Positions 10,818-21,425 of a stretch of DNA of 64,000 nucleotides are shown piece after piece. The stretch comes from Stenocarpella maydis. Its lineage: Eukaryota > Ascomycota > Sordariomycetes > Diaporthales > Diaporthaceae. A program made the position numbers and the translations under genes. Position 1 is the first letter of the stretch. Each line of letters opens with the position of its first letter. Below the pieces are notes generated by a model that saw only the letters and a program-made list of their open reading frames with translations, was not told the DNA's origin and ran no database searches. The DNA lies in NCBI GenBank assembly GCA_002270565.1, contig NQMI01000026.1, positions 1-64,000 of the forward strand, written 5' to 3'.

Positions 10818-12504
10818 CCTCGCGTGGTCTTGTCATTGGACTTGGTGGGAGTTGGTATGATGTCGAGATTTGTAGAAATATAGAGCCGTCTTATAGGGAT
10901 GGCCAGGGATGATTGACCCGACGGGGGATCGACCTGAGGTCATCGCCATAGTCTTATCGATAAAGCTCCCTGGCTGCTCCAGTGGACCCCTATCCCGCAA
11001 CCCCTAACCCGTAGCCCTGGAAGAGCTCACATGGGATACCCCCAACCAGTGACGCTCGTGGGGGTGATGCATTTCCGTCCGACGACTTCGCCAAGTCCAA
11101 CATGCCAAGCATCACAACATGTAGCTGGCAGCCTTGGAATGCTGTTGGTCAAGGCGTGCCCCCCCCCCGCTTGGCCACCGCCGTCTTCGGTCCGCGAAAT
11201 ACTTGTCTACAAAATCTCGAAGTTGCCAAATGCCTCATGAGCCCATGAGCTGGGACACGGCGTTGTGTGTCAGCGATTCCAGATCCTGCCGCAATGGGGG
11301 TTGTGAGAAGCAGATTTCCAATGCCCTTCACCGAGTGCACAATTCGGGGCACACTTGTTGTACAACCAGGTCCATGCGGTTCATTTGCGACCCGTCTCCA
11401 CGAGCAGCCTTGAAGCCTGCCTGATGAGCTCATTGGGTTGTTTGTGACACTCTCGGTCAGCCAATGCCACATCCTGCCGCCATAGAGATTGTGAGAAGAA
11501 GGTACCCGAATCCCTTCACCGGCCGCTCGATCATCCTGGCCCAGAAGCCTCATGAGCAGAGAGCCTGCAGGACTTGCAGGGCCTGCAGCTTCGGGACGTC
11601 AGTCTGCCGCACCAATCTTGGCCGAGGGCTACGTGGAGTCGATGAAGATGAGGCTCGATTGCCCCCTCTTGCCCCCTCTTTGTGCCTGAGAGGCATTCAT
11701 GTGGTATGGAACACAGTACAGCCCGCAAGGATAAATACGGGGCCAAAAAGACGAGACTCCGCGGTTAGGGGAGAGGATTGTCAACCTTCGATTCGCCTAG
11801 CCTTTCTCACCCTGCCCCTGGGGGCTTTGCAGGGCCTCGGTTTTCAACTCCGCATCCTTTTTGAAGACACTATGAAAAGTTTTGGACAAATCTCATGCTC
11901 ATATTTCCTTCGTCTCGCTCTTACTCATCATCCTGGGCACCCGAAGCAAGAAGCAGCGGGTGCTGGCCGGATGAACTGGTCAAAGCTATGGTTGCGGCGA
12001 TATTTCAGGCTTCTCACTGCAAGAGTTCCACCACTTGGTGTGGTTACACGATTTTGGTCATACTGCAGAATCCAGGCTAAGCAGCCTGCAGAATAGCTTG
12101 ACCGGTGTAGTGGCGGGCACATGCCCAACTCCGATGCCGTGGTCCGGCAAAAGCTGCGGTTTATTGTTTTTATACATGTACCCATTAACACCTTGAAATT
12201 TGACACCGGGCAATTACAGGGTCGCCTCTCCAAGCCTCAGAGCCCATCATCTCATTTCCTCACCGGCTACTCCATGAGCCACTCAGGATTATCGCATGTG
12301 CTTCGTTTTTGCATGGCTACACTGACTCTAAGCCATGCTGTTCCACCCCTAGAAGCCGTATCATGAACCTTCCAACTTTTGGTGCGCAGGTCCAAGATGA
12401 GCCTCACCTAAGAAGGATAAGAAGCATGAAGTTGCCAATAGTGTGAGTTCGACTGTGAGCTAGACGACTTCATTGACTACCAGGAATTACCAGGACAACG
12501 AGCT
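10818..12504. other. Poorly coding stretch between TRAPPC13 and the CorA-like pseudogene
   Basis: I recognise no gene. Open frames of 134 residues (minus, 11149-11553) and 210 residues (plus, 11464-12096) resemble nothing I know. The stretch contains a diverged direct repeat (about 11227-11330 and 11418-11522), a duplicated decamer ttgccccctc at about 11660-11679 and repeated CTGCAG words near 11563-11587. The first 200 bases before the TRAPPC13 start codon are probably its promoter. The character is that of decayed repeat or subtelomere-like DNA. The mirror copy is 17907-19593. Confidence 0.5.
11227..11522. repeat. Diverged tandem duplication of about 105 bases
   Basis: Two units start near 11227 and 11418. 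They share in order a tgcct(c/g)atgagc opening, a gtgtcagc-/ggtcagcc-like block, cagatcctgccgc versus cacatcctgccgc, ttgtgagaag, and a closing cccttcaccg. The units are separated by about 85 bases. The mirror copy is near 18889-19184. Confidence 0.7.
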
Positions 12505-14160
12505 ATGACCATTAATATGTACGACCGGCTCGTTGAAGCTTGCCGTGAGTCCGAGACATGGCCTCTGAACCTATTGCGAAAACAGCAATTAGATCGTGTC
12601 CTCTAAAACTATCAGCAGCGGCTGCAGGCTGACGAAGGCCGACTCTTGGACCCAAAACAAGCATCTGTCGAGTTTTGGGAAGCCCCGTTTGGCTCAGAGA
12701 GTAAGAATCCCCCCAACCCCCGGTGGGTCGCAGATCAAATCTTGCTGAAATTCAGAACAGGGTTTCAAGGGAGCTCTGCTAAGAGTATCGAGGAGCTAGT
12801 TCAATACTTCAAGGACCACATCTAGTACCGTGTGAAGGATCCACGGAGCCGTCACGTGTAAGACGAAAACAGAGACAGCGTCCCGAGCAATATCAGTAGC
12901 TGATGTGGTTCTAGGTTCATTTCTGCTCCCCACTCTTGGGCGGCGCTGAGATGCACACCACAGATGCTTCGCTACCTTTGCAGTTACGAACAGGTGTCGC
13001 CAATACTATTAGATGTGTTAACTTTATTTGGGAGGCAAAGTGCACCTCTAAGTTTCCACTCTGCCTCATTCTGTCAGGATGATTTGACGAAACAGAGTCA
13101 ACCGGCCTTCGTCGATATTCCGGAATTTGGCAGGTCTGGTTGGGAACTGAGGCACTGCTACAAGTTGCACGGCTTGGAGGCGAGCCCTAAATCCACCCCG
13201 AAATGGGCCATGCGTCAGACAGCTATCTATCATACTTTCGATATGGAAAATGGTCGCGCCATGTGGCTGGCTATCAAAGCTAATAACGAGATCCGAGACA
13301 GGATCAAAGAAGGTACTGAGTCTCTCGAAGCCATGAGAGCACCCAATTCTTACAGTCCTGGTCCGTCATTCGTTGCCTGTCTCGCCACTCATCTGATCGC
13401 CTTTTACTGGTGTACTGAGTGCTGGCGGTTGCAATTGGGTGACATCGAAAGCCAGATTAGGGAAATCCTTGTGAAAGCGAGAAGCACCCCCCTCGAGCCC
13501 CTGAATGACGAGCTCAACTCCACTCCTCGACTGATCACCGCCGCCACCATGCCTTCACTGAGGGACAGAGAAAGTTCCACCATATCGCGACAGGACACCT
13601 TGCAAACAAATCAAAGTATCAACCAGGCTTTCACTACCGCAAAGGCTGAGGTTAAAAATTCGTGCACAGTAATGGACACCGTGCCGCCAGGAGCCGCGGT
13701 CAAGAAGAGCCAAGGGACGAGCCCATCGCAGGATGCCCGTTCTGATCAGCGGAAAAGAATATTGAACCACCTAGAGAAGCTCAAGTGCTTTTCGTTTGAT
13801 GAATTCCAAAAACTCAACTTTTTTCACGGGGAAGTTGCAAGAAGCAAGATTGGCCATGCGCCTCAACATCGGCGTGTTAAGAAGCTCTCGGGAATATTAC
13901 CGACAGAGGTATATCAGTCGACTCAATTCCCATCTACGATCAAAGACTTCACGGAGTCAAATAGATCATTCGATTACTTCATCCAAAGAGTCATGAGCCT
14001 CGAGCAGGCTCTCGAGGCAAACACCGCCAGGATCGAAGCCCTCATCTTGCTCATCGAGGATGGGAAATTGTCAGGGTGTAGGGTTGCGAGTAGAGTGAAC
14101 GAGTACACGCAGCATAAGCTCAGTATATGCGGAGCGAGGGAGCAGTATATTCAGGAGTAA
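12505..14160 (+). pseudogene. CorA-like transporter-domain protein, broken (left-arm copy)
   Basis: One reading frame runs from the ATG at 12505 but is stopped at 12604 (TAA), 12823 (TAG), 12859 (TAA) and 12901 (TGA). All four are CAA, CAG, CAA or CGA with C changed to T. After 12964 the frame is open and matches the soluble part of fungal CorA-like transporter-domain proteins (IPEFGRSGWELRHCYKLHG, RQTAIYHTFDMENGRAMWL, ANTARIEALILLIEDGK). A T6 run at 13819-13824 shifts the frame; the displaced frame reads FFTGKLQEARLAMRLNIGVL, as expected for the family, until a second lesion near 13905-13910 restores it. The C-terminal membrane segments usual for CorA-type channels are missing, and repeat-like DNA begins just after the stop at 14160. 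Not expected to make a working transporter. Confidence 0.75.
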
Positions 14161-15205
14161 AGAACTACTAATCATTAGCCTCCTTCTTCCTTCTTCTATC
14201 CCCTTCCTCAGCTACCCTTTTATAAACCAACCCGCATCCACACTACGCAGTCTCTACACAGCCTCACCGCAATCATAACTAGCCCTCATTCCATACTCTA
14301 CCCATTCTAAGGGTTATTAAGTCACTCTTCCCAGTCTTAAGTCATTCCTTTTATAGGCCAGCAGAGGTCCAAGCAGTAATATCGCTGCTTCCTCAACGCT
14401 TCCTCGAAGCGTGCGATCCGTCGGGTCCTAACAGGCTCGCCCTCCCTTCCAAGCTCCTATCCCCAGGAGCAATATCCTAATACCATTCTCTATATAGGTG
14501 CTACATACACGAAGAGTTATAGCAGCGCGTCCGGTGCGTTACCAATTCCAAGGGCGTAGCACGACTCTTATTATAGTGTAATACAATAGTAGTCGGGTTG
14601 GGTATTGCTCGGGAGTTGGGAATACTAATTAATCGCGGTAGCAGCAATACGTAATCGGGGGCCTAGCCGGGGTTTTCTTATTATTCAAGATAGTCCCCAT
14701 TATTAGCGCCCTTATTATTATCTTTTAAGGGTTAGCCATTATTCTGAATAGCCATTATTCTAAATAGCATCATCACCATCATACCCGCGATACACCATCA
14801 TAGCCATTCATATATAACCTCTCCCTCCCTTCCTTTTCTTCTCTTCTTTTCTTTTTCTTCTCCAGCCAACCCAATAATCAGTAGGTATGCCCCCTAGGTG
14901 AGTATCATGGAAGCAGTACTAACGCCTTATAGAAGCAGCAGCAGCAGCAGCAGCAGTAGCAACAGCAACAACAACAGCAGTAAGTTCCGTGCCTTCATTT
15001 GCGCAGCATATACGGGGCGCGCTCGATAGTAGGTCCCTACTAACTTCATTATAGCCACCACCAGATATCAACAACCGTTAGTTCTATACCGTGTTTCCTC
15101 ATGCTGCGGCGCTGCGCCTGTGTTAACTGTTATGTTAGATGTCCTCTGCTGCCCCCGCCTCTGGCTCCGGCTCCCACTCTGTAAGTTTTCGTTCCTAACT
15201 CGGGG
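14161..15205 (+). mobile_element. Repeat-like fragment with an intron-rich 5' gene end, cut at the palindrome apex
   Basis: Base composition changes here to AT-rich, low-complexity DNA. A pyrimidine tract (about 14819-14863) is followed by an ATG at 14887 and a regular series of tiny putative exons: 14887-14897, 14933-14979, 15055-15076 and 15139-15180. The introns have strong signals (gtgagt with tactaac and tatag; gtaagt with tactaac and tatag; gttagt with gttaac and gttag). The next intron opens at 15181 and runs into the apex. The second exon is a CAG/CAA microsatellite. No transposase or polymerase motif is visible, so the mobile-element call rests on composition, position and the truncated neighbour. 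It could also be the 5' end of a multicopy host gene. Confidence 0.4.
14935..14979. repeat. CAG/CAA trinucleotide run
   Basis: About eight AGC/CAG triplets are followed by mixed CAA/CAG triplets inside the second putative exon. The mirror copy lies near 15432-15476 as CTG/TTG. Confidence 0.85.
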
Positions 15206-15230
15206 CCCCGAGTTAGGAACGAAAACTTAC
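15181..15230. other. Palindrome apex, zero-length spacer
   Basis: The axis lies between 15205 and 15206 in the self-complementary decamer cggggccccg. It falls 25 bases after a perfect 5' splice site (gtaagt at 15181) whose mirror image ends at 15230. A natural long palindrome usually has an asymmetric spacer and is unstable in cloning. A perfect, spacer-free fold-back is typical of a hairpin or missed-adapter read. Confidence 0.9.
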
Positions 15231-16250
15231 AGAGTGGGAGCCGGAGCCAGAGGCGGGGGCAGCAGAGGACATCTAACATAACAGTTAACACAGGCGCAGC
15301 GCCGCAGCATGAGGAAACACGGTATAGAACTAACGGTTGTTGATATCTGGTGGTGGCTATAATGAAGTTAGTAGGGACCTACTATCGAGCGCGCCCCGTA
15401 TATGCTGCGCAAATGAAGGCACGGAACTTACTGCTGTTGTTGTTGCTGTTGCTACTGCTGCTGCTGCTGCTGCTGCTTCTATAAGGCGTTAGTACTGCTT
15501 CCATGATACTCACCTAGGGGGCATACCTACTGATTATTGGGTTGGCTGGAGAAGAAAAAGAAAAGAAGAGAAGAAAAGGAAGGGAGGGAGAGGTTATATA
15601 TGAATGGCTATGATGGTGTATCGCGGGTATGATGGTGATGATGCTATTTAGAATAATGGCTATTCAGAATAATGGCTAACCCTTAAAAGATAATAATAAG
15701 GGCGCTAATAATGGGGACTATCTTGAATAATAAGAAAACCCCGGCTAGGCCCCCGATTACGTATTGCTGCTACCGCGATTAATTAGTATTCCCAACTCCC
15801 GAGCAATACCCAACCCGACTACTATTGTATTACACTATAATAAGAGTCGTGCTACGCCCTTGGAAGTGGTAACGCACCGGACGCGCTGCTATAACTCTTC
15901 GTGTATGTAGCACCTATATAGAGAATGGTATTAGGATATTGCTCCTGGGGATAGGAGCTTGGAAGGGAGGGCGAGCCTGTTAGGACCCGACGGATCGCAC
16001 GCTTTGAGGAAGCGTTGAGGAAGCAGCGATATTACTGCTTGGACCTCTGCTGGCCTATAAAAGGAATGACTTAAGACTGGGAAGAGTGACTTAATAACCC
16101 TTAGAATGGGTAGAGTATGGAATGAGGGCTAGTTATGATTGCGGTGAGGCTGTGTAGAGACTGCGTAGTGTGGATGCGGGTTGGTTTATAAAAGGGTAGC
16201 TGAGGAAGGGGATAGAAGAAGGAAGAAGGAGGCTAATGATTAGTAGTTCT
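15206..16250 (-). mobile_element. Right-arm copy of the repeat-like, intron-rich fragment
   Basis: This is the mirror image of 14161-15205, with the putative exons now on the minus strand starting from an ATG at 15524. Two of the arm differences lie here: t at 16005 (partner g at 14406) and g at 15866 (partner a at 14545). Confidence 0.4.
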
Positions 16251-17906
16251 TTACTCCTGAATATACTGCTCCCTCGCTCCGCATATACTGAGCTTATGCT
16301 GCGTGTACTCGTTCACTCTACTCGCAACCCTACACCCTGACAATTTCCCATCCTCGATGAGCAAGATGAGGGCTTCGATCCTGGCGGTGTTTGCCTCGAG
16401 AGCCTGCTCGAGGCTCATGACTCTTTGGATGAAGTAATCGAATGATCTATTTGACTCCGTGAAGTCTTTGATCGTAGATGGGAATTGAGTCGACTGATAT
16501 ACCTCTGTCGGTAATATTCCCGAGAGCTTCTTAACACGCCGATGTTGAGGCGCATGGCCAATCTTGCTTCTTGCAACTTCCCCGTGAAAAAAGTTGAGTT
16601 TTTGGAATTCATCAAACGAAAAGCACTTGAGCTTCTCTAGGTGGTTCAATATTCTTTTCCGCTGATCAGAACGGGCATCCTGCGATGGGCTCGTCCCTTG
16701 GCTCTTCTTGACCGCGGCTCCTGGCGGCACGGTGTCCATTACTGTGCACGAATTTTTAACCTCAGCCTTTGCGGTAGTGAAAGCCTGGTTGATACTTTGA
16801 TTTGTTTGCAAGGTGTCCTGTCGCGATATGGTGGAACTTTCTCTGTCCCTCAGTGAAGGCATGGTGGCGGCGGTGATCAGTCGAGGAGTGGAGTTGAGCT
16901 CGTCATTCAGGGGCTCGAGGGGGGTGCTTCTCGCTTTCACAAGGATTTCCCTAATCTGGCTTTCGATGTCACCCAATTGCAACCGCCAGCACTCAGTACA
17001 CCAGTAAAAGGCGATCAGATGAGTGGCGAGACAGGCAACGAATGACGGACCAGGACTGTAAGAATTGGGTGCTCTCATGGCTTCGAGAGACTCAGTACCT
17101 TCTTTGATCCTGTCTCGGATCTCGTTATTAGCTTTGATAGCCAGCCACATGGCGCGACCATTTTCCATATCGAAAGTATGATAGATAGCTGTCTGACGCA
17201 TGGCCCATTTCGGGGTGGATTTAGGGCTCGCCTCCAAGCCGTGCAACTTGTAGCAGTGCCTCAGTTCCCAACCAGACCTGCCAAATTCCGGAATATCGAC
17301 GAAGGCCGGTTGACTCTGTTTCGTCAAATCATCCTGACAGAATGAGGCAGAGTGGAAACTTAGAGGTGCACTTTGCCTCCCAAATAAAGTTAACACATCT
17401 AATAGTATTGGCGACACCTGTTCGTAACTGCAAAGGTAGCGAAGCATCTGTGGTGTGCATCTCAGCGCCGCCCAAGAGTGGGGAGCAGAAATGAACCTAG
17501 AACCACATCAGCTACTGATATTGCTCGGGACGCTGTCTCTGTTTTCGTCTTACACGTGACGGCTCCGTGGATCCTTCACACGGTACTAGATGTGGTCCTT
17601 GAAGTATTGAACTAGCTCCTCGATACTCTTAGCAGAGCTCCCTTGAAACCCTGTTCTGAATTTCAGCAAGATTTGATCTGCGACCCACCGGGGGTTGGGG
17701 GGATTCTTACTCTCTGAGCCAAACGGGGCTTCCCAAAACTCGACAGATGCTTGTTTTGGGTCCAAGAGTCGGCCTTCGTCAGCCTGCAGCCGCTGCTGAT
17801 AGTTTTAGAGGACACGATCTAATTGCTGTTTTCGCAATAGGTTCAGAGGCCATGTCTCGGACTCACGGCAAGCTTCAACGAGCCGGTCGTACATATTAAT
17901 GGTCAT
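16251..17906 (-). pseudogene. CorA-like transporter-domain protein, broken (right-arm copy)
   Basis: This is the mirror image of the left-arm pseudogene. It has the same four in-frame stops (at 17807, 17588, 17552 and 17510 on the minus strand), the same T-run frameshift (16587-16592) and the same truncated C-terminus. Because both arms share all lesions, they arose before the arms separated, or the arms are one molecule read twice. Confidence 0.75.
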
Positions 17907-19593
17907 AGCTCGTTGTCCTGGTAATTCCTGGTAGTCAATGAAGTCGTCTAGCTCACAGTCGAACTCACACTATTGGCAACTTCATGCTTCTTATCCTTCT
18001 TAGGTGAGGCTCATCTTGGACCTGCGCACCAAAAGTTGGAAGGTTCATGATACGGCTTCTAGGGGTGGAACAGCATGGCTTAGAGTCAGTGTAGCCATGC
18101 AAAAACGAAGCACATGCGATAATCCTGAGTGGCTCATGGAGTAGCCGGTGAGGAAATGAGATGATGGGCTCTGAGGCTTGGAGAGGCGACCCTGTAATTG
18201 CCCGGTGTCAAATTTCAAGGTGTTAATGGGTACATGTATAAAAACAATAAACCGCAGCTTTTGCCGGACCACGGCATCGGAGTTGGGCATGTGCCCGCCA
18301 CTACACCGGTCAAGCTATTCTGCAGGCTGCTTAGCCTGGATTCTGCAGTATGACCAAAATCGTGTAACCACACCAAGTGGTGGAACTCTTGCAGTGAGAA
18401 GCCTGAAATATCGCCGCAACCATAGCTTTGACCAGTTCATCCGGCCAGCACCCGCTGCTTCTTGCTTCGGGTGCCCAGGATGATGAGTAAGAGCGAGACG
18501 AAGGAAATATGAGCATGAGATTTGTCCAAAACTTTTCATAGTGTCTTCAAAAAGGATGCGGAGTTGAAAACCGAGGCCCTGCAAAGCCCCCAGGGGCAGG
18601 GTGAGAAAGGCTAGGCGAATCGAAGGTTGACAATCCTCTCCCCTAACCGCGGAGTCTCGTCTTTTTGGCCCCGTATTTATCCTTGCGGGCTGTACTGTGT
18701 TCCATACCACATGAATGCCTCTCAGGCACAAAGAGGGGGCAAGAGGGGGCAATCGAGCCTCATCTTCATCGACTCCACGTAGCCCTCGGCCAAGATTGGT
18801 GCGGCAGACTGACGTCCCGAAGCTGCAGGCCCTGCAAGTCCTGCAGGCTCTCTGCTCATGAGGCTTCTGGGCCAGGATGATCGAGCGGCCGGTGAAGGGA
18901 TTCGGGTACCTTCTTCTCACAATCTCTATGGCGGCAGGATGTGGCATTGGCTGACCGAGAGTGTCACAAACAACCCAATGAGCTCATCAGGCAGGCTTCA
19001 AGGCTGCTCGTGGAGACGGGTCGCAAATGAACCGCATGGACCTGGTTGTACAACAAGTGTGCCCCGAATTGTGCACTCGGTGAAGGGCATTGGAAATCTG
19101 CTTCTCACAACCCCCATTGCGGCAGGATCTGGAATCGCTGACACACAACGCCGTGTCCCAGCTCATGGGCTCATGAGGCATTTGGCAACTTCGAGATTTT
19201 GTAGACAAGTATTTCGCGGACCGAAGACGGCGGTGGCCAAGCGGGGGGGGGGCACGCCTTGACCAACAGCATTCCAAGGCTGCCAGCTACATGTTGTGAT
19301 GCTTGGCATGTTGGACTTGGCGAAGTCGTCGGACGGAAATGCATCACCCCCACGAGCGTCACTGGTTGGGGGTATCCCATGTGAGCTCTTCCAGGGCTAC
19401 GGGTTAGGGGTTGCGGGATAGGGGTCCACTGGAGCAGCCAGGGAGCTTTATCGATAAGACTATGGCGATGACCTCAGGTCGATCCCCCGTCGGGTCAATC
19501 ATCCCTGGCCATCCCTATAAGACGGCTCTATATTTCTACAAATCTCGACATCATACCAACTCCCACCAAGTCCAATGACAAGACCACGCGAGG
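17907..19593. other. Right-arm copy of the poorly coding stretch
   Basis: This is the mirror of 10818-12504 and I see no supported gene. The segment next to 19593 is probably the promoter of the right-arm TRAPPC13 copy. Confidence 0.5.
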
Positions 19594-20863
19594 ATGAGCC
19601 ACCAACGCTACGCCTCCCACGACCCTGTCAAGGAGCCCCACTCCATCTCCTTGAAGGTCCTCCGGTAGGTGATCAACACCACAACAAGCGGCCCCTCGAC
19701 GACACACACAAGCCAGGCTGACTGACCGACTTCCGCACCCCCAGGCTCTCCCGCCCCTCCCTGGTCGCCCAGCACCCCATACCCCCAAGAGCCGCCCCGT
19801 CCGCCGCGCACCGCCAGCCCCGGTCCCGGCCTCCCTCGCATACAGCACGACCCACGACACCAACCCCTCGCCCTTCCTCCTCAGCCCCATCCTCAACCTC
19901 CCGCCGAGCTTCGGCTCCGCCTACGTGGGCGAGACCTTCAGCTGCACGCTATGCGCCAACCACGAGGCGCCGCCGCCGCCCCCCGCGCCCGCTGCAGCAG
20001 CCCCGGAGCAGGCGGCCACACCCCCGCCGCCGCCGCCGCCGAGGAAGTACATCCGCGACGTGCGCATCGAGGCGGAGATGAAGACGCCCAACGCGGCCGC
20101 CGCAACCAGGCTCGACCTATCGCCGCCCAGCACCAGCGCCAGCGGCAGCAGTAGCGGGGGCGGAGACGGCCAGGGCAAGCCCGCCGCGGGCGGCGTGGAC
20201 CTGGAGCCGGGCCGGACGCTGCAGCGCATCGTCAACTTCGACCTCAAGGAGGAGGGGAACCACGTGCTGGGCGTGACCGTGTCGTACTACGAGGCGACCG
20301 ACACGTCCGGGCGCACGCGCACCTTCCGCAAGCTGTACCAGTTCGTCTGCAAGCCCAGCCTGATCGTGCGGACCAAGGCGTCGCCGCTAGCGCCAGCGGT
20401 TGCTCCTAGTGCGCTGCCGGCAGAGGGCGTGTCCTCCCCGCCGACGCCGCCGCCGGAAGGAGGTACCGGCGGGGAGGCGGAGGTGGCCACGGGCACAGGC
20501 ACGGGCACGGCGGGGAGGAGGCGGAGGAGGTGGGTCCTCGAGGCGCAGCTCGAGAACTGCTCCGAGGACACGACGGAGCTGGAGCGTGTGGTGCTCCAGC
20601 TCGAGCCCGGGCTGACGTACCGCGACTGCAACTGGGAGGCGGGGGGCTCCCCGCGGCCGGTGCTGCACCCGGGCGAGGTGGAGCAGGTGTGCTTCGTCGT
20701 CGAGGAGGCAGAGAATGGGCATGTGCCGGACGCGGGGCGGCCCTGCGTGGAGGAGCAGGACGGTAAGATCATGTTCGGCATCCTGGGCATCGGCTGGAGG
20801 ACAGAGATGGGCCAGAGGGGCTATCTCGCAACGAACAAGCTAGGGACCAGGCATATTACATGA
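19594..20863 (+). pseudogene. trappc13: TRAPPC13, right-arm copy with a one-base frameshift
   Basis: Exons correspond to 19594-19664 and 19745-20863, which add up to 1190 bases and so are not a multiple of three. The lesion is the C4 run at 19818-19821, where the left arm has C5. Before it the frame reads VLRLSRPSLVAQHPIPPRAA as in the intact copy; after it the correct frame (SLAYSTTHDTNPSPF, then YVGETFSCTLCAN) is one base off. Other differences from the left copy are two synonymous third-position changes near 19793-19802, one synonymous change at 20023 and one Gly-to-Arg change at 20522. A homopolymer length error is a simple explanation, so the break may not be biological. Confidence 0.85.
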
Positions 20864-21425
20864 CAGCCTTGAAGACGAAACTGCTGGCGATCCCGCGCCC
20901 GAGGATGATTGAGCCCGGTGCTCTACCGGTGGACATTTTCGTCAAAGGTCAATAGAGTCACAATCCATAGTCAAGGTCAAGTGACAGAATGACCCGAATT
21001 CCCTCAGCTGAGATTATTACCATACTACTGGAATCCAGCCTGCCTGAATGCACTTTATTCAACAGATGGCGATTGTCCACAGTGGCCTTTGAAAGGCAAA
21101 CCACCTTCTCTTAAAACATCCACCTACTTGTACATGGGCACTTCGTAAATGACAATGCCATTCCCTCAGCCTGGCTCTGATCCAAACAACCTTCTCATAC
21201 AAAGCAAATTGATGAGCTCGGGGTTCTCAATACCATGCCCATATCTCCTTTGATGACCCTGAGACAGGTCTTTCCCAGCCAGATCCCATGGTCTCCTCTA
21301 TAGCACCGACGGTGGGCGTTCCTACTGCGAGGCGGGAGTGCTCTCAGAACCCCTTCCCGTGAGAGACATTAAATGTGATCTCCATTGAATAGGTCACAGA
21401 CCTTGTGATTTGAGGATGCATGAGG

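Larger units (their letters stand above)
1..15205. repeat. Left arm of a 30.4-kb near-perfect palindrome
   Basis: Every base pairs by reverse complement with the right arm. Inside about 10.59 kb, paired positions sum to 30411. Outside it they sum to 30410, because of one single-base length difference in a G run (10589-10593 has five G, the partner four). The arm reaches base 1, so its true outer edge is not visible and may be the contig end. Differences noticed: substitutions at 21, 9888, 10387, 10609, 10618, 14406 and 14545, plus the G-run indel. The two arms meet without any spacer. Confidence 0.97.

Noticed and set aside
10905..10985. tRNA-like segment with complementary ends (gccaggga ... 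tccctggc) and a B-box-like word
   Set aside because: The B box lacks one T, the T stem does not pair and no sensible anticodon arm forms. At best a tRNA relic.
10995..11015. Telomere-like word acccctaaccc inside the arm
   Set aside because: A single occurrence; no CCCTAA array is present, so it is not evidence of a chromosome end.
11464..12096. 210-residue open frame between TRAPPC13 and the CorA-like gene
   Set aside because: No recognisable family, odd composition, and it overlaps a 134-residue frame on the other strand.
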